Source: Rhizomys pruinosus (taxonomy: Eukaryota > Chordata > Mammalia > Rodentia > Spalacidae). Taken from it: 64,000 nt of DNA. Made by a program: the position numbers and the translations under genes. The notes under the pieces are model-generated. The model saw nothing but the letters and a program-made list of their open reading frames with translations. It had not been told where the DNA came from and made no database searches. The stretch's first letter is position 1. Each line of letters begins with the position of its first letter. Shown piece by piece: positions 22,478-33,806 of the stretch. The stretch lies in the NCBI GenBank assembly GCA_009823505.1, contig VZQC01000396.1, forward strand, positions 741,321 to 805,320. Reading direction: 5' to 3'.

Positions 22478-23088
22478 AAACATCTTGTTTTTATTGATTT
22501 AATCAGCACAGAAGGAATTTAGCAGCAGTCAGTGGCAAGCAATTACAAAATGTACTATTTTTCTATGTTTAAAATAAGTTGTCTTAAATACTCTACAGCA
22601 ACCAGAATCTCAAGAACACTCGAGGGACGGAAGGCTTGGTCCTCAATGCCTACAGCGATTTTGTTGGTAATCTAAGACGTCTCCCAGGTCGAAGAGCACC
22701 CAGTTATCTGGGACCCTCCATCGCGGCCCTCATGTGGGCTCTTGTTTCCCCTTAGAAATAACTGTGCCTAAATATAAGAATCTGAAGTACAAAAGAGCAG
22801 AGCGCCCACAGCCCGGCGCTGCCTCACCTGCCCCTCCAACGAGCCAGGATGCCAAGCCGGTGAGAGGGGCAGCGGGCAGCGGGCCTGCCGACGTCTGGCC
22901 TTTAACGCCCTGTGCGGTTTATGCTGCTTTGGAGAAAAGTAACTTCAATTTTAAACTGGTGTGAACACATGGCGGGGCTCCTCAGAGCCAGAGGGTAAAG
23001 GCTCGGAGCAGTGCGGGTTCTGCCCCTTTCCCGCCCTTCCCTGCCAGAGGAGCAGTTTGCTCTGGTGCTCGGCCCGCTGAGCTGAGCC
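22478..23088 (-). other. candidate 3' UTR
   Basis: It follows the stop codon at 23089-23091 on the minus strand and contains no SINE over about 610 bp. It ends with an AATAAA signal (complement of tttatt at 22490-22495). Beyond that the minus strand is TG-rich (tttcctgtggatgtgggctt), a plausible downstream element. The exact cleavage site is estimated. Confidence 0.45.
22490..22495 (-). terminator. polyadenylation signal AATAAA
   Basis: Canonical hexamer on the minus strand, with a TG-rich stretch about 20-40 bp downstream. It fits the end of the gene whose last exon lies at 23089-23262. Confidence 0.5.
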
Positions 23089-23262
23089 TTAGGATTTCTT
23101 TTTGCCTCGAGAGATGCTGGAGAGTTTCATGCTGGCTTTGCTCCCTGCCTGGCTTGTGGTCCCTGCACTTTTGTCTGCTTCAGAGGAGAGGGGTTTGCTG
23201 GCTGCCGAACAGCTCACGTCATTGTACTCGCCATCTGCCTTCCTGGCCGCAGAAGTGTCCGA
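23089..23262 (-). CDS. candidate terminal coding exon, unidentified protein
   Basis: On the minus strand a pyrimidine-rich acceptor (cttttcttccatttgtatag) is followed by 57 open codons and a TAA. The frame starts exactly at the first exon base, so the exon is phase 0 at its 5' side. The peptide starts SDTSAARKADGEYNDV, is rich in Ser, Ala and Lys, looks disordered, and ends SMKLSSISRGKKKS with a basic tail. No domain is recognised and I do not know the protein. The 3' UTR and AATAAA downstream support a real gene end. A candidate exon of the same strand and phase lies 28 kb upstream at 51129-51326. A chance frame of this length cannot be excluded. Confidence 0.5.
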   Translation of the reverse strand, partial: SDTSAARKADGEYNDVSCSAASKPLSSEADKSAGTTSQAGSKASMKLSSISRGKKKS

Positions 23263-23924
23263 CTATACAAATGGAAGAAAAGGCCTCGGTTAATTTTCAG
23301 GTGCCAAAAGTAAAAAGCCAAGGAGGCAAGAGACACACTGCCATTCAACATTTGCAGGGCAGAGCGCTCTCCAGATCCGGGGAAATCCCAGCCACATGGT
23401 ACAGTTACTATGACATGTCCTAAAGGCTTCTTGACCACTTTCAGGCTTGGTGTAGAGCAGGTGTAGGACCGGAGTTTCAAAGTGTCTGCCATGCAAAACT
23501 GCACTAAAGGCCTGGCAAGGTCGGTACAGGGAAGGCCACTTGGACACAACACACTCCTCTCTTCCCATCCTCCCAGCCACTGGCAGGGACACCCAGTTGA
23601 GCAGGCTGTGATTATACTTCCTAACCTGGGCCCAAAGGAGGCCCAAAGTGGCGACATCTGGGCTGCTCTTGCCCAGGCTCTCCACTCTCCTGCATTCATT
23701 CCAGGGGCACGCCTCTTTAACCAGCCGCCCTGACGAGCGGGCAGCTGTGCAGACTTCAAGTCTCCATTCCACACAGGTAAAGGGGGCAATAACACTTGCC
23801 TGCCCGCTTCAGGAAGTGATGAGAGGAATGAGCTGAGAAGGTTGCCAGAGTAGGGCCAGGGGCCGGCTCACAGCAGGAATGCAGCAATCAGAGGGGGCCC
23901 CGGAGCACTGCACTACACGGCGCA
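23263..23924. other. presumed intron, unassigned
   Basis: Two overlapping minus-strand frames of 160 and 193 codons cross this segment, but neither has a protein-like composition. No repeat is recognised. Confidence 0.35.
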
Positions 23925-23985
23925 CCTACCTACATGCAGACAGTACACTCATACACATAAAATAATAAGTAAAAATGTTTTAAAA
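23925..23985 (+). mobile_element. B2 SINE 3' end fragment
   Basis: Only the last part (ctacatgcagacagtacact) and the A/T-rich tail are present, so it is a severely 5'-truncated insertion. Confidence 0.7.
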
Positions 23986-24006
23986 AGAGTAATCAGTTCA
24001 TTAAGT

Positions 24007-24084
24007 GAAGCTAGGCAGAGATTTCTAAAAGCAGGGACCATCCTAGAAGCTAGGCAGAGATTTCTAAAAGCAGGGACCATCCTA
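24007..24084. repeat. 39-bp tandem duplication
   Basis: Two identical units starting gaagctaggcagagatttct, at 24007 and 24046. Confidence 0.95.
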
Positions 24085-24444
24085 GAAGACCTACAAAGCA
24101 GTCACCTCCACGGAGCGATTAGGGAAAGGGTACGAGTGTGACATTCTGGAGAACAGGACCATTTAACAGGGAAAGATCCCACACGGCACAATTCAGATTG
24201 GCTGGTGCTTCCTTGATCCTCCTGCCGCTGTGATCTACATCTGCCCAATGCAAACATGTGTTCATAAGGCTGTAGCTAAACTTGAGGACATTTATAATCT
24301 TTGGTACCCATATTTCAAGTAAGAGAAGACATCCTTGGTGTGTGGATGTGTTTGCAACAGACAGTCCTCTTCAGAACAGCACCCGTGCCTCGCTTTACAA
24401 ATATGTGTTCATACGTTGAGTATCTTGAACAATTTATATATGTT
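24085..24444. other. unassigned DNA
   Basis: Nothing recognised. Confidence 0.35.
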
Positions 24445-24459
24445 TTAAAATGAAAAATG

Positions 24460-24705
24460 GGGGGCTGGAGAGATGGCCTAGCGGTTAAGAGCGCCGACTG
24501 CTCTTGCAAAGGACCCGGGTTCGATCCCCAGCACCCACATGGAGGCCAAGAACCGTCTGAAACTCCAATTCCAGGAGAACTCCAGTTCCAGGGGAACCCG
24601 AGACCCTCTTCTGACCTCCGTGGCATTGCATGACACGGGTGCACAGACCTGAATGCAGACAGTACATTCATACACATACCGAAATGAATAAAAATTAAAA
24701 AGAAA
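24460..24705 (+). mobile_element. B2 SINE (young form)
   Basis: Complete copy with the internal duplication and a perfect 15-bp target duplication, ttaaaatgaaaaatg, at 24445-24459 and 24706-24720. Confidence 0.95.
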
Positions 24706-24720
24706 TTAAAATGAAAAATG

Positions 24721-25110
24721 ATGTTTTTCTTAACCCTTCCCTTTAAGAAGATGTGCCGGTGGCTTCTGATGTAGTCTTTCAAGAAACAGAAGCTATTTTA
24801 AGAAATCTGTACTATTCACAAGGGTGGCTCGTCTCTTGTTGAAAGCATGTGTTCATTACCAGTGCGGGCACAATGCCCTGACATTCTGGCACCTGGCTGA
24901 GGAACGCTTGTTTTCTCTAATACAGTTCTAGTCTCTGAGACATGGAAGCCATTTGGAATTTTCAATTTATAAAACTTAACTTTACATATGAATCCTACCC
25001 AAAGGAGAAGCTACGTGCAGCCCTCTGTACCACTTGATAGTTCAACTTGGATTCTGAGTAGTTGAGGAAATGCTCTACAACATTGTCTACTACAATAATG
25101 TGCAGGAATA
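24721..25110. other. unassigned DNA
   Basis: Nothing recognised. Confidence 0.35.
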
Positions 25111-25127
25111 GAGGTCCAGCCACTTGC

Positions 25128-25383
25128 TTTTTTGTTGTTGTTGTTGAGACAGGGTCTCCCTATAGCCCCAGCTGGCCTGGAACTCACTCCATAGACCAGG
25201 CTGGCCTTGAACTCACAGAGGTCCACCTGCCTCTGCCTCCAGAGTGCTGGGATTAAAGGCGTGTGTCACCACGCCCGGCTTAAAGATGGTTCTTAGCAGC
25301 ACCATATGGGTGCTGGGAATCAAACCCCAGTCCTCTGCAAGAGCAGCCGGTGCTTTCAATCGCTGAGCCATCTCTCCATCCCC
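25128..25383 (-). mobile_element. chimeric B2-B1 SINE, copy 1
   Basis: A T-rich tail and a full antisense B1 (to gcccggc at 25273-25279) run straight into the 5' half of an antisense B2 (ttaaagatggttcttagcag on to the head complement). The whole unit is flanked by a duplication of about 21 bp with two mismatches (25111-25131 and 25384-25404). No B2 3' half is present, so the chimera inserted as one piece. Confidence 0.85.
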
Positions 25384-25496
25384 GAGGACCAGCCATTTGC
25401 TTTTAAATGTGCTTATATTCATATCTGGTTGAAATTTTCCATTCTTCAATGTTCCACTTTTGTGACTTAAAAAAAAAAAATTCCACTGACTGAACG

Positions 25497-25665
25497 TGGA
25501 AGGCGTAACTCTGCCACCGCCCATGTGTGGGTGTCAGAAGACAATCTGCAGGAGTTGGTTTTCTCCTCCCACCATGTGCGGTCCCAGGATCGAACTCTGG
25601 TCATCAGGGTCGTCGGGCTTGGCAGGCTCCACCTGCTGACATTTTGCCAGCCCCTCTGCTGCACT
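25497..25665 (-). mobile_element. B4/B3-type SINE fragment
   Basis: Antisense body with gtgtcagaagacaatctgca, ccaccatgtgcggtcccagg and a head-like ccacctgctgacattttgcc. Confidence 0.5.
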
Positions 25666-26379
25666 TCAGTGTACTTGACTCAGAGGCCACAGTCCCTAGG
25701 AAGAAACCCGGGGTCTCGGAGGACAGGGGTCGCAGTGGAGGCTTTCCCCTCCAACTCCATATGCTCTGGTATTTTCTTCTTGAATATAATATCATAATAT
25801 AATTCTTGGAATTTTCTGAAAAAATGTGTTCAGAAAAAGGAAACAAAAATGTCTAGTTGCTTTTAATGTAGAAACATGATATTTCTGTTTCATTATGCAG
25901 CAAGATGAGAAAAATTATATTCCTTAGCCACATTTATTTCTAATTTTAGTGATTTTAAAAAGCACATAGTCACAGAGCTTCGATAAAAAATTGGCTTTGG
26001 AAAAAAATATTAAAAAATAAAAAACATATAGTATGTACTCTTGACTTACTTTTCAACAGCTTTTCTTTGCCTCCTAGTTAACACAGTCCTGTCCCCATTA
26101 AAAAACAGCCAACGTTTTCAATGACAGTACACCCATTTAGAGGGGTTTTGCATATCATAAAGCGAATACGTCCAATTAACAGAATTGGCTGTCATTCAAT
26201 TGTCATACCCATTGGCTTCAGGTCAAAACCTTAGATTGTCCAAATTGATTCCTCTCCTCAAGCTTTCTTTTCAAATGGTAGTGCACTGCAAAAATTCTTT
26301 AACACCTTGATTGTTTTTAATAAAACTAATGATTATCTTGAAAATTACCCTGTCAATTCACAAAGTGTTCATTCTTTCT
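25666..26379. other. AT-rich DNA with a short retroposed 3' end
   Basis: At about 25968-26000 the sequence agcttcgataaaaaattggctt followed by an A-rich tail matches the 3' end inserted at 1593-1663. An imperfect duplication (aaaaagcacatagt, aaaaaacatatagt) flanks it. The rest shows nothing. Confidence 0.45.
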
Positions 26380-26588
26380 TCGAGCTGGGCAGTAAATATG
26401 TTTGGTTAGACCATGATTTATTTGGCCAGTTCCTTCACAATAGATCTGCAGGTTGTCCCCATCCTTTACCAGTACTACTGCTGCCATGAACAGTCTTGGA
26501 CTTGTGTGATCTCTGTGTATGTGCACTAAATTTATAGTGAATATAACTTAGAAGTGAATTCCCAAGGCAGTTATAGCATAGAATTCCT

Positions 26589-26590
<2 letters not shown>
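26380..26590 (-). mobile_element. ancient L1 fragment
   Basis: The plus strand reads like the antisense of an old mammalian L1 3' part (ctactgctgccatgaacagt, agaagtgaattcccaaggca). Confidence 0.45.
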
Positions 26591-26627
<37 letters not shown>

Positions 26628-26708
26628 NNNNNNNNNNNNNNNNNNNNNNNNNNNNNNNNNNNNNNNNNNNNNNNNNNNNNNNNNNNNNNNNNNNNNNNNN
26701 NNNNNNNN

Positions 26709-26752
<44 letters not shown>
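26591..26752. repeat. poly-T, sequence gap, (GT)n
   Basis: A 37-bp T-run, 81 N (26628-26708) and about 22 GT pairs. The gap length is not informative, and apparent frames across it are artefacts. Confidence 0.97.
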
Positions 26753-26755
<3 letters not shown>

Positions 26756-26905
26756 CATGAGTTTAGGTGCCTGTGAAGGCCAAAAGAAGGTGTTGTATCC
26801 CTGGAGACAGAATTACAGGCAGTTGTGAGCCACCTGATGTGAATGCTGGGAACAGAGCTTGCATCCTCCAGAGCAAGTGCTCTTAACACTGAGCCATCTC
26901 TCCAA
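26753..26905 (-). mobile_element. B3-type SINE
   Basis: Antisense B3 (ggtgcctgtgaaggccaaaa onward) ending in the head complement ctgagccatctctcca. The GT run at its left belongs to its 3' tail. Confidence 0.7.
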
Positions 26906-27814
26906 CAGAAGTGGCCTACAACCACCTGCACTGAAACTGCCAGGAAATCTGCTTTCTGTCCCTTCTCTGCCTGGAAGCATCGTGCAAGTATGCTAACCTT
27001 TATGCAGATGTTTACTGCACGTTTCTCTGGCTATGACTTGACACTGTTCCCTACCATCTCTCTCTGCTCATCTGTAGTTGTGTTGAGGTTGTCACTGCTT
27101 AGGAAGCAGAATCCCGATGGTTCTTCCAGAGTCTGAGCCTCCCCTCCGACTCCTTGCTGGAACCATCTCTGACGCTGGAACCATCTCTGACGCTGGCACA
27201 TGCTGGGTGCAGAGCCCTTTGGGGCAGTTTCCTTTCACAGGGAGTCAATCAAGTCTCTCACTTCCTTGGAGTATAAACAGCTCAGGCAAATTGCACCTCC
27301 CAGAATTTTTATAAAAGTATGCAAATGCTCATTTTTTTCTAGGATTTCTTTTGTTAGGTCACAGATTGTCTGAGCTCGGGGCTTCTGCCTTTACCGGCTC
27401 ATAGCTGGTAGATTCCTTTGGGATCAAGGTGGTCATTGATACAATTTGACAGTTTTGTGAGTAATAGGACAGAGAAATGAAAAGTGAAATTGCCAAGGCT
27501 GGGGGATCTTTCAGCTCACAAAAAGCAAACAGAAGGGGCAGGGCCTCGCTAAGTCTGCAGAGCAGGAGAAAGAGGGCAAAGGAGTTCTGCATTCAGGTCT
27601 ACGGGAAGATCCCAGAGGACCATCAGGAGATACAGGCCAACTCTGCCAGTCCGAGAGAGGACTCAAAAGTCACTGTAGACTCTGCACTGCAGACAGTGCC
27701 TCTACAGTAGTGGCAGGAAAACTCGGTGCCATCTGAAAGCTGCCTAGCATCAGGAGCTCCCTGCATCCTTATGGAGACCATGGTGAGGTCACAGCTGCTG
27801 TGACAGTGGTCAAG
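26906..27814. other. unassigned DNA
   Basis: A 20-bp unit (ctggaaccatctctgacg) is duplicated near 27160-27195. A 77-codon plus-strand frame at 27477-27707 has no splice or family support. Nothing else is recognised. Confidence 0.35.
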
Positions 27815-27960
27815 ACAGACACCCCATATCAACTTCAGGCCTCCACATGCACCCCCATGTGTACGTGCACATATGTGAACACAGATCACACAAACATGCA
27901 TACCACATACACACATAAACACACAAAAAAAATAATAAAATGAAAAGTTAAAAAAAAACA
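27815..27960 (+). mobile_element. B4 SINE 3' part
   Basis: cttcaggcctccacatgcac followed by a CA-rich and then A-rich tail. Confidence 0.5.
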
Positions 27961-28649
27961 ACAAACTATTGGTTTTAGTTTTGAGTGCCACCCCAGGGCT
28001 GTTCCTGGTAGTGTTTCAAGTGTTCTTCCTCTGCACAGACTGACCATTTGAGACAGCTAAGAGCAGTCAGTCCTGCTACAGACAGAGGAATAGAAAGATG
28101 ACCTCCCGAGCTTCCCCAGTTTCACCCTTTTGTAATTCACTACAGCTCAATTTCCACAACTCGAGTATTAATCACAAAAGGGGTCTATGTGTGCAGGGGA
28201 AGATGTGTAACAATAAACCAGGCTGGATCCACACATTTCACCACTCACTGACATAACTTTAACCTGATGAACTTATCTGGTGCTAATGGATACAAAACCC
28301 ATGAGCTCCCAGCACACCCCTGCAAGTTAATGCCAGAGCATGATTACCAGAAACTGTTACCAGTCCTCTGAATTTTGAGTAAAATACATGCTATTTAAGT
28401 AAAGTGGTTTATCACCATAGCAACCACTTCTAGAGTCACACATTCAAATTACAGGCCTGCACAAGGTCCAAATGACAAAATTCTGATACAAGTTCTCTGA
28501 CAGGGCTTTGCTCGCAGTGGTCACCCATCTTATCTCACGTTCCTGTGGTTTTCAGATGTCGAAAGGAAAGGAAAGAAAATCAGGAGCAAGAGAAATCATC
28601 TTCCGCATGCACAGGCACCTTTTATAAGGCTCCACACATGAGGATCTGG
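27961..28649. other. unassigned DNA
   Basis: Nothing recognised. Confidence 0.35.
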
Positions 28650-28836
28650 GGCTTGCGTGGAGTCAATGAAAGTAAAATCTAACTTGCAAATTAGAGAAGG
28701 ATGTAAATATCTTTTCTTTGCAGCTAGGGTATAATTTATATACAGTAGAATACTCTAATCTTGAGCGTATTCTGAGGCATTTTCACAAATGCTCAGGCCT
28801 GTGTCACTAACACCACAGTCAGGAAATAGAGTAATT

Positions 28837-28915
28837 CGGGGTATGGGTGTCACTCAGTGGTGGAGAGCTGAGGACTCGCGGGACCCGGCTCAGTCTCCAG
28901 CACTGCAAATAAAAT
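28837..28915 (+). mobile_element. ID SINE
   Basis: gggtatgggtgtcactcagt, ggtggagag and a tRNA-like ctcagtctccagcactgc, then an A-rich end. It is derived from the BC1/tRNA-Ala type. Confidence 0.65.
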
Positions 28916-29181
28916 CTCCACGAAGATCCTTTGTGCTTTCACTCAGTTCTGTTATTTTATTCTGGGACCACAAGTGTTCGGATATATTTTTACTATAAGT
29001 AATTTTGCCTTTTAAAAAACATTGTATAAGAGCTGGAGGGATAGTACAGCCATTAAAGGCTAAGGCTAACAACCAAAAAAAAAAAAAATCATGTAAATGA
29101 AAAAAGTACAATATGTGAATCTGGGTCTGACTTCTTTTGCTTAACATTTTGGTTGAAATTAATTACAAAGATTTTTTGTGA

Positions 29182-29395
29182 GGCTGGACAAATGGCTCAG
29201 TGGTTAAGAGGACATACTACCCTTGCAGAGGACCTGAGTTTTATTCCTAGCACCTACAACAGGAGGCTCAAAACCATCTGTAAATACGTCTCCAGATCTG
29301 AAACCCTCTTCTGGCCTTTGTGAACTTTGGACACTCATGTGCACATGCCCCCAAAGACACACATATATGCATAATTAAGACTTAAGAAATCTTTT
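29182..29395 (+). mobile_element. B2/B3-type SINE
   Basis: Head ggctggacaaatggctcagt, a B-box-like ttttattcctagcacct, and a tail of T/A runs. Confidence 0.7.
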
Positions 29396-29429
29396 TTTTT
29401 ACTTAAAAAACTTAAATTAAAAAAATTGT

Positions 29430-29735
29430 GTGCATGGTGTATGTGCACATGTGCACACATGTGAGTGTCCATGTGTGGTATGTGTGCATGTGCACACATG
29501 TGAGTGTCCATGTGTGGTGTGTGTGCATGTGCACACATGAGTGTCCATGTGTGGTATGCACACATGTGTGCACATGAGTGTCCATGTGTGGTGTGCGCAC
29601 ATGTGTGCACGTGAGTGTCCATGTGTGGTGTGTGCACATGTGTGCACATGTGAGTGTCCATGTGTGGTGTGCACACATGTAAGTGTTCATATGTGGTATG
29701 TGCGCACATGTGTGCACATGTGAGTGTCCCTGCTT
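29430..29735. repeat. 37-41-bp TG-rich minisatellite
   Basis: gagtgtcc recurs at 29463, 29502, 29539, 29576, 29613, 29652 and, with changes, at about 29681 and 29722. The units are alternating purine-pyrimidine sequence (gtgtgcatgtgcacacatg). Confidence 0.93.
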
Positions 29736-29785
29736 GTGCTGGTGAAGGCAGCATGGACAGTAGGCCTCTTCTTCCATTGCTTTCT

Positions 29786-29995
29786 ACCTTACTTTTTGAG
29801 ACAGGCTCTCTCACTGAACTGGGAGCTCACCACTGACTAGACTGGCTGGCCCATGAGCCTGCCTCTGCCTCCCAGTGCTGGGATTCCAGGCATATGCCTC
29901 TATGCCTGGCTTTCTACATGGGTGCTGGGATCTTAACCCACATCCTTATTCTTGAAAAGCAACCACTTTATCTATGAACCATCTTCTAGTCTTAG
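29786..29995 (-). mobile_element. B4 SINE
   Basis: Antisense B4: gagacaggctctctcactga, ctgggattccaggcatatgc, and a decayed ID-type head. Confidence 0.7.
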
Positions 29996-30873
29996 TTGAA
30001 AGTTTTATTGAAAAACTGCAGAATTTATACTATTACAAGATTTTAAATATTCACCTATCTGTAATTCATTTTTCTTGCAAAGTAGTATGCTCATCATCTG
30101 GATAGATCATTATTTGTTAATTTGTCCTTCAATCAATGGATATTTGAGTTTCTACTTTTAGGGTACTTATGTACAAAGTTGTTCTAAACATACCTGACAA
30201 ACTTTTGGGGAATAATTTACATAAAATCCAATATATTTAGGATTGTTGGGTGCCTTGCAAGTGAATGTTTAACTTTATAAGTAAATGCAAAATTTGTATT
30301 TTGAAAAAGACTCTGCAGATTGCATCTTCTTGAATTCCTATCCACAATGTAGGAAAACTCTACTTGTTCCCACATCCTTGCCAATCTTACATTCTGGCCA
30401 TTCTAGAATGTATGTAGTGCTGTCTCATTACAGCCTTTACATTTTCCTGATGGTTACAGTGAGGAACAGTCAGCCAACTGGGCTCCTTGACTGAACTGCC
30501 TGTTTGACCAGTAGGGACTGTCTTACTATTTTGGATGCATCTTTTGTTCGATGCATTTTTGCAATACTTTCTGCAGCTTCTGCCTCCCTTCCTCATGTGC
30601 TTCCAGAGAGCAAATGTGTTTAATTTTTATGAAGCCCTTTAATTAACATTAAAATTGCTTCTGTACTCTTAAGAAATCTTTGACACTTCCTAGATGGAAA
30701 ACAGTCTTCTATGATTTCTCTTAGGAGTTTTATAGTTTAGCTTTTAGATTTATGTCTACTCATCTTTAACTGTAGTGTTCATTTTTTAGCAAGGGATCAA
30801 AGTTTTCCTTATATAGATAGCATTCTAGCAATATTTATTACAAAGTACTATGTTTTCTCCATTGAATATTTTA

Positions 30874-31054
30874 TTTTATTTTATTTATTATTATTATTAT
30901 TATTTTTTTTGTCTTTTCAAGATAGGGTCTCCCTGTAGCCCCAGCTGTCCTGGAACTCACTCTGTAGACCAGGCTGGCCTTGAACTCACAAAGATCCGCC
31001 TGCCTCTGCCTCCCAAGTGCTAAGATTAAAGGCATGCACGACCAGGCCCGGCTA
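30874..31054 (-). mobile_element. B1 SINE
   Basis: T-rich tail and a full antisense B1. The target duplication ccattgaatatttta is perfect (30859-30873 and 31055-31069). Confidence 0.93.
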
Positions 31055-31097
31055 CCATTGAATATTTTAAAGACCATAAAAAATCAACTGATCTTTT

Positions 31098-31250
31098 TGC
31101 CAGCATGGTGGTACCTGCCTTAATCTCAGCACTCAGGAGGCAGAGGCAGGTGCATCTCTGTGATATTGAGATCAGTCTGGTCTACATAGTTCCAGGCCAC
31201 AGTTCCAGGCAAGCTGGGGCTATGGAAGACCCTGTCTTAAATTTTCAAAA
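31098..31250 (+). mobile_element. B1 SINE
   Basis: From gccagcatggtggtacctgc to an A-rich tail. An imperfect atcaa-tgatc duplication flanks it. Confidence 0.82.
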
Positions 31251-31587
31251 AAATCAAATGATCATGCCATTTTAGAAATACAAATAAATAAACAAATACT
31301 ATATATTTACATAAGTTATATTATATAACATAATAAATAAAAGTTCCTAATATGCAGTTTATCCCATTCATCACTTGTCTGTTCTTAGACAAATTTCACT
31401 GTAGTTATACAGTAAGAATTGAAATCAGGCCATGTAAATCTTGAAAACATGGGATTTTCAGGTTGGTTTGTCTGTTCTAGGTCTTATATACTTACAAATA
31501 AATTTTAAAATAAATTTTAATCAGAAAAGCAAGCACTGTAGGTTCCAAATGGAATTGGTTTAAATTCCAAATCAGTGTGGGAAGAGC

Positions 31588-33583
31588 TGGCATGCTGAGA
31601 GCACTCACTACCTCAGTCTATGAACAGGAAGCATGGCATGCTGAGAGAACTCACTACCTCGATCTATGAACAGTATGCATGGCATGCTGAGAGTACTCAC
31701 TACCTCGATCTATGAACAGTATGCATGGCATGCTGAGAGACTCACTACCTCGATCTATGAACAGTATGCATGGCATGCTGAGAGCACTCACTATCTCAGT
31801 CTATGAACAGGACACATGGCATGCTGAGACCACTCACAATCTCAATCTATGAACAGGACACATGGCATGCTGAGTACTCACTACCTCGATCTATGAACAG
31901 TATGCATGGCATGCTGAGAGACTCACTACCTCGATCTATGAACAGTATGCATGGCATGCTGAGAGCACTCACTATCTCAGTCTATGAACAGGACACATGG
32001 CATGCTGAGACCACTCACAATCTCAATCTATGAACAGGACACATGGCATGCTGAGTACTCACTACCTCGATCTATGAACAGTATGCATGGCATGCTGAGA
32101 GCGCTCACTATCTCAGTCTATGAACAGGATACACGGCATGTTGAGAGCCCTCACTATCTCAATCTATGAACAGGGCGCATGGCATGCTCAGAGCACTCAC
32201 TATCTCAATCTATGAATGTCATGCTGAGAGCACTCACTATCTCAATCTATGAACAGGGTGCATGGCATGCTGAGAGCACTCACTATCTCAATCTATGAAC
32301 ATCATGCTGAGAGCACTCACTATCTCAGTCTATGAACAGTATGCATGGCATGCTGAGAGCACTCACTATCTCAATCTATGAACGTCATGCTGAGAGCACT
32401 CACTATCTCAGTCTATGAACAGGGCACATGGCATGTTGAGAGCACTCACTATCTCAATCTATGAACAGGAAGCAAGGCATGCTGAGAGCACTCACTATCT
32501 CAGTCTATGAACAGGGCACATGGCATGTTGAGAGCACTCACTATCTCAATCTATGAACAGGAAGCATGGCATGCTGAGAGCACTCACTATCTCAATCTAT
32601 GAACATGATGCATGGCATGCTGAGAGCACTCACTATCTCAATCTATGAATGTCAAGCTGAGAGTACTCACTATCTCAATCCATGAACAGGATGCATGGCA
32701 TGCTGAGAACACTCACTATCTCAATCTATGAACAGGATGCATGGCATGCTGAGAGCACTCACTATCTCAATCTATGAACAGGATGCATGGCATGCTGAGA
32801 GTACTCACTATCTCAATCTATGAACAGGACGCATGGCATACTGAGAGCACTCACTATCTCAATCTATGAACAGGACGCATGGCATGCTGAGAGCACTCAC
32901 TATCTCAATCTATGAACAGGATGCACGGCATGCTGAGAGCACTCACTATCTCAATCTACGAACAGGGTGCATGGCATGCTGAGAGCACTCACTATCTCAA
33001 TCTATGAACATCATGCTGAGAGCACTCACTATCTCAGTCTATGAACAGGATGCATGGCATGCTGAGAGCACTCACTATCTCAGTCTATGAACAGGATGCA
33101 TGGCATGCTGAGAGCACTCACTATCTCAGTCTATGAACATCATGCTGAGAGCACTCACTATCTCAGTCTATGAACAGGATGCATGGCATGCTGAGAGCAC
33201 TCACTATCTCAATCTACAAACAGGGCGCATGGCATGCTGAGAGCACTCACTATCTCAGTCTATGAACAGGATGCATGGCATGCTGAGAGCATTCACTATC
33301 TCAATCTATGAATGTCAAGCTGAGAGTACTATCTCAACCTATGAACAGGACGCATGGCATGCTGAGAGTACTCACTATCTCAATCTATGAACAGGATGTA
33401 TGGCATGCTGAGAGTACTCACTATCTCAGTCTTTGAATAGGACAAATGGCATGATGAGACCACTCACTATTTCAGTCTATGAACAGGATGATGGCATGCT
33501 GAGAGCACTCACTATCTCAATCTATGAACAGGATGCACAGCATGCTGAGAGCACTCACTATCTCAATCTACCAACAGGGAGCA
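31588..33583. repeat. 46-bp minisatellite with 37-bp variants
   Basis: About 45 units of the type gcatggcatgctgagagcac-tcactatctcaatctatgaacagg(a/g)t. Several units lack 9 bp around the gcatggc part and are 37 bp long. Units at the left read ctacctcgatctatg, those at the right ctatctcaatctatg. Each full unit holds GCATGGCATGC, a 5-bp inverted repeat with one central base. Confidence 0.97.
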
Positions 33584-33806
33584 TCTTTCCATACACTTCA
33601 GCCTTCCTCAGTTTGACTCAAGAATATGTTGTGGATTGGTGTGTAAATTGTACATATTTTGTTATATTTACTACTTTGTTGTATAATAATGTTATAAGTA
33701 GTATTTCAAGGTTTTGTTTTCTAGTTGTTACTAGTATATAAAATTACAATAGAATTTCTATGGATATTACTTAAATGCTGCAAAATCCTTGTGGTTGTTT
33801 AATAGG

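Larger units (their letters stand above)
28650..31560 (-). mobile_element. ancient L1, interrupted many times
   Basis: Segments at 28700-29180, 30030-30860 and 31260-31540 read in order like the antisense of an old mammalian L1 3' UTR and ORF2. They are separated by ID, B2, TG-repeat, B4 and two B1 insertions. No frame survives. Confidence 0.5.

Noticed and set aside
23214..23795. 193- and 160-codon minus-strand frames
   Set aside because: They overlap each other and the terminal exon acceptor. Composition is that of random GC-rich DNA, and splice signals point to the smaller exon instead.
26435..26931. Frames crossing the N gap
   Set aside because: They consist of poly-Lys or Cys-Val and His-Thr runs from poly-T and GT tracts, joined over unknown bases.
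29335..29814. His/Thr-rich frames of up to 159 codons
   Set aside because: They are the TG-rich minisatellite read on the minus strand.
31588..33583. Resemblance of the 46-bp array to a CRISPR array
   Set aside because: The units are contiguous with no unique spacers, and the DNA is mammalian.
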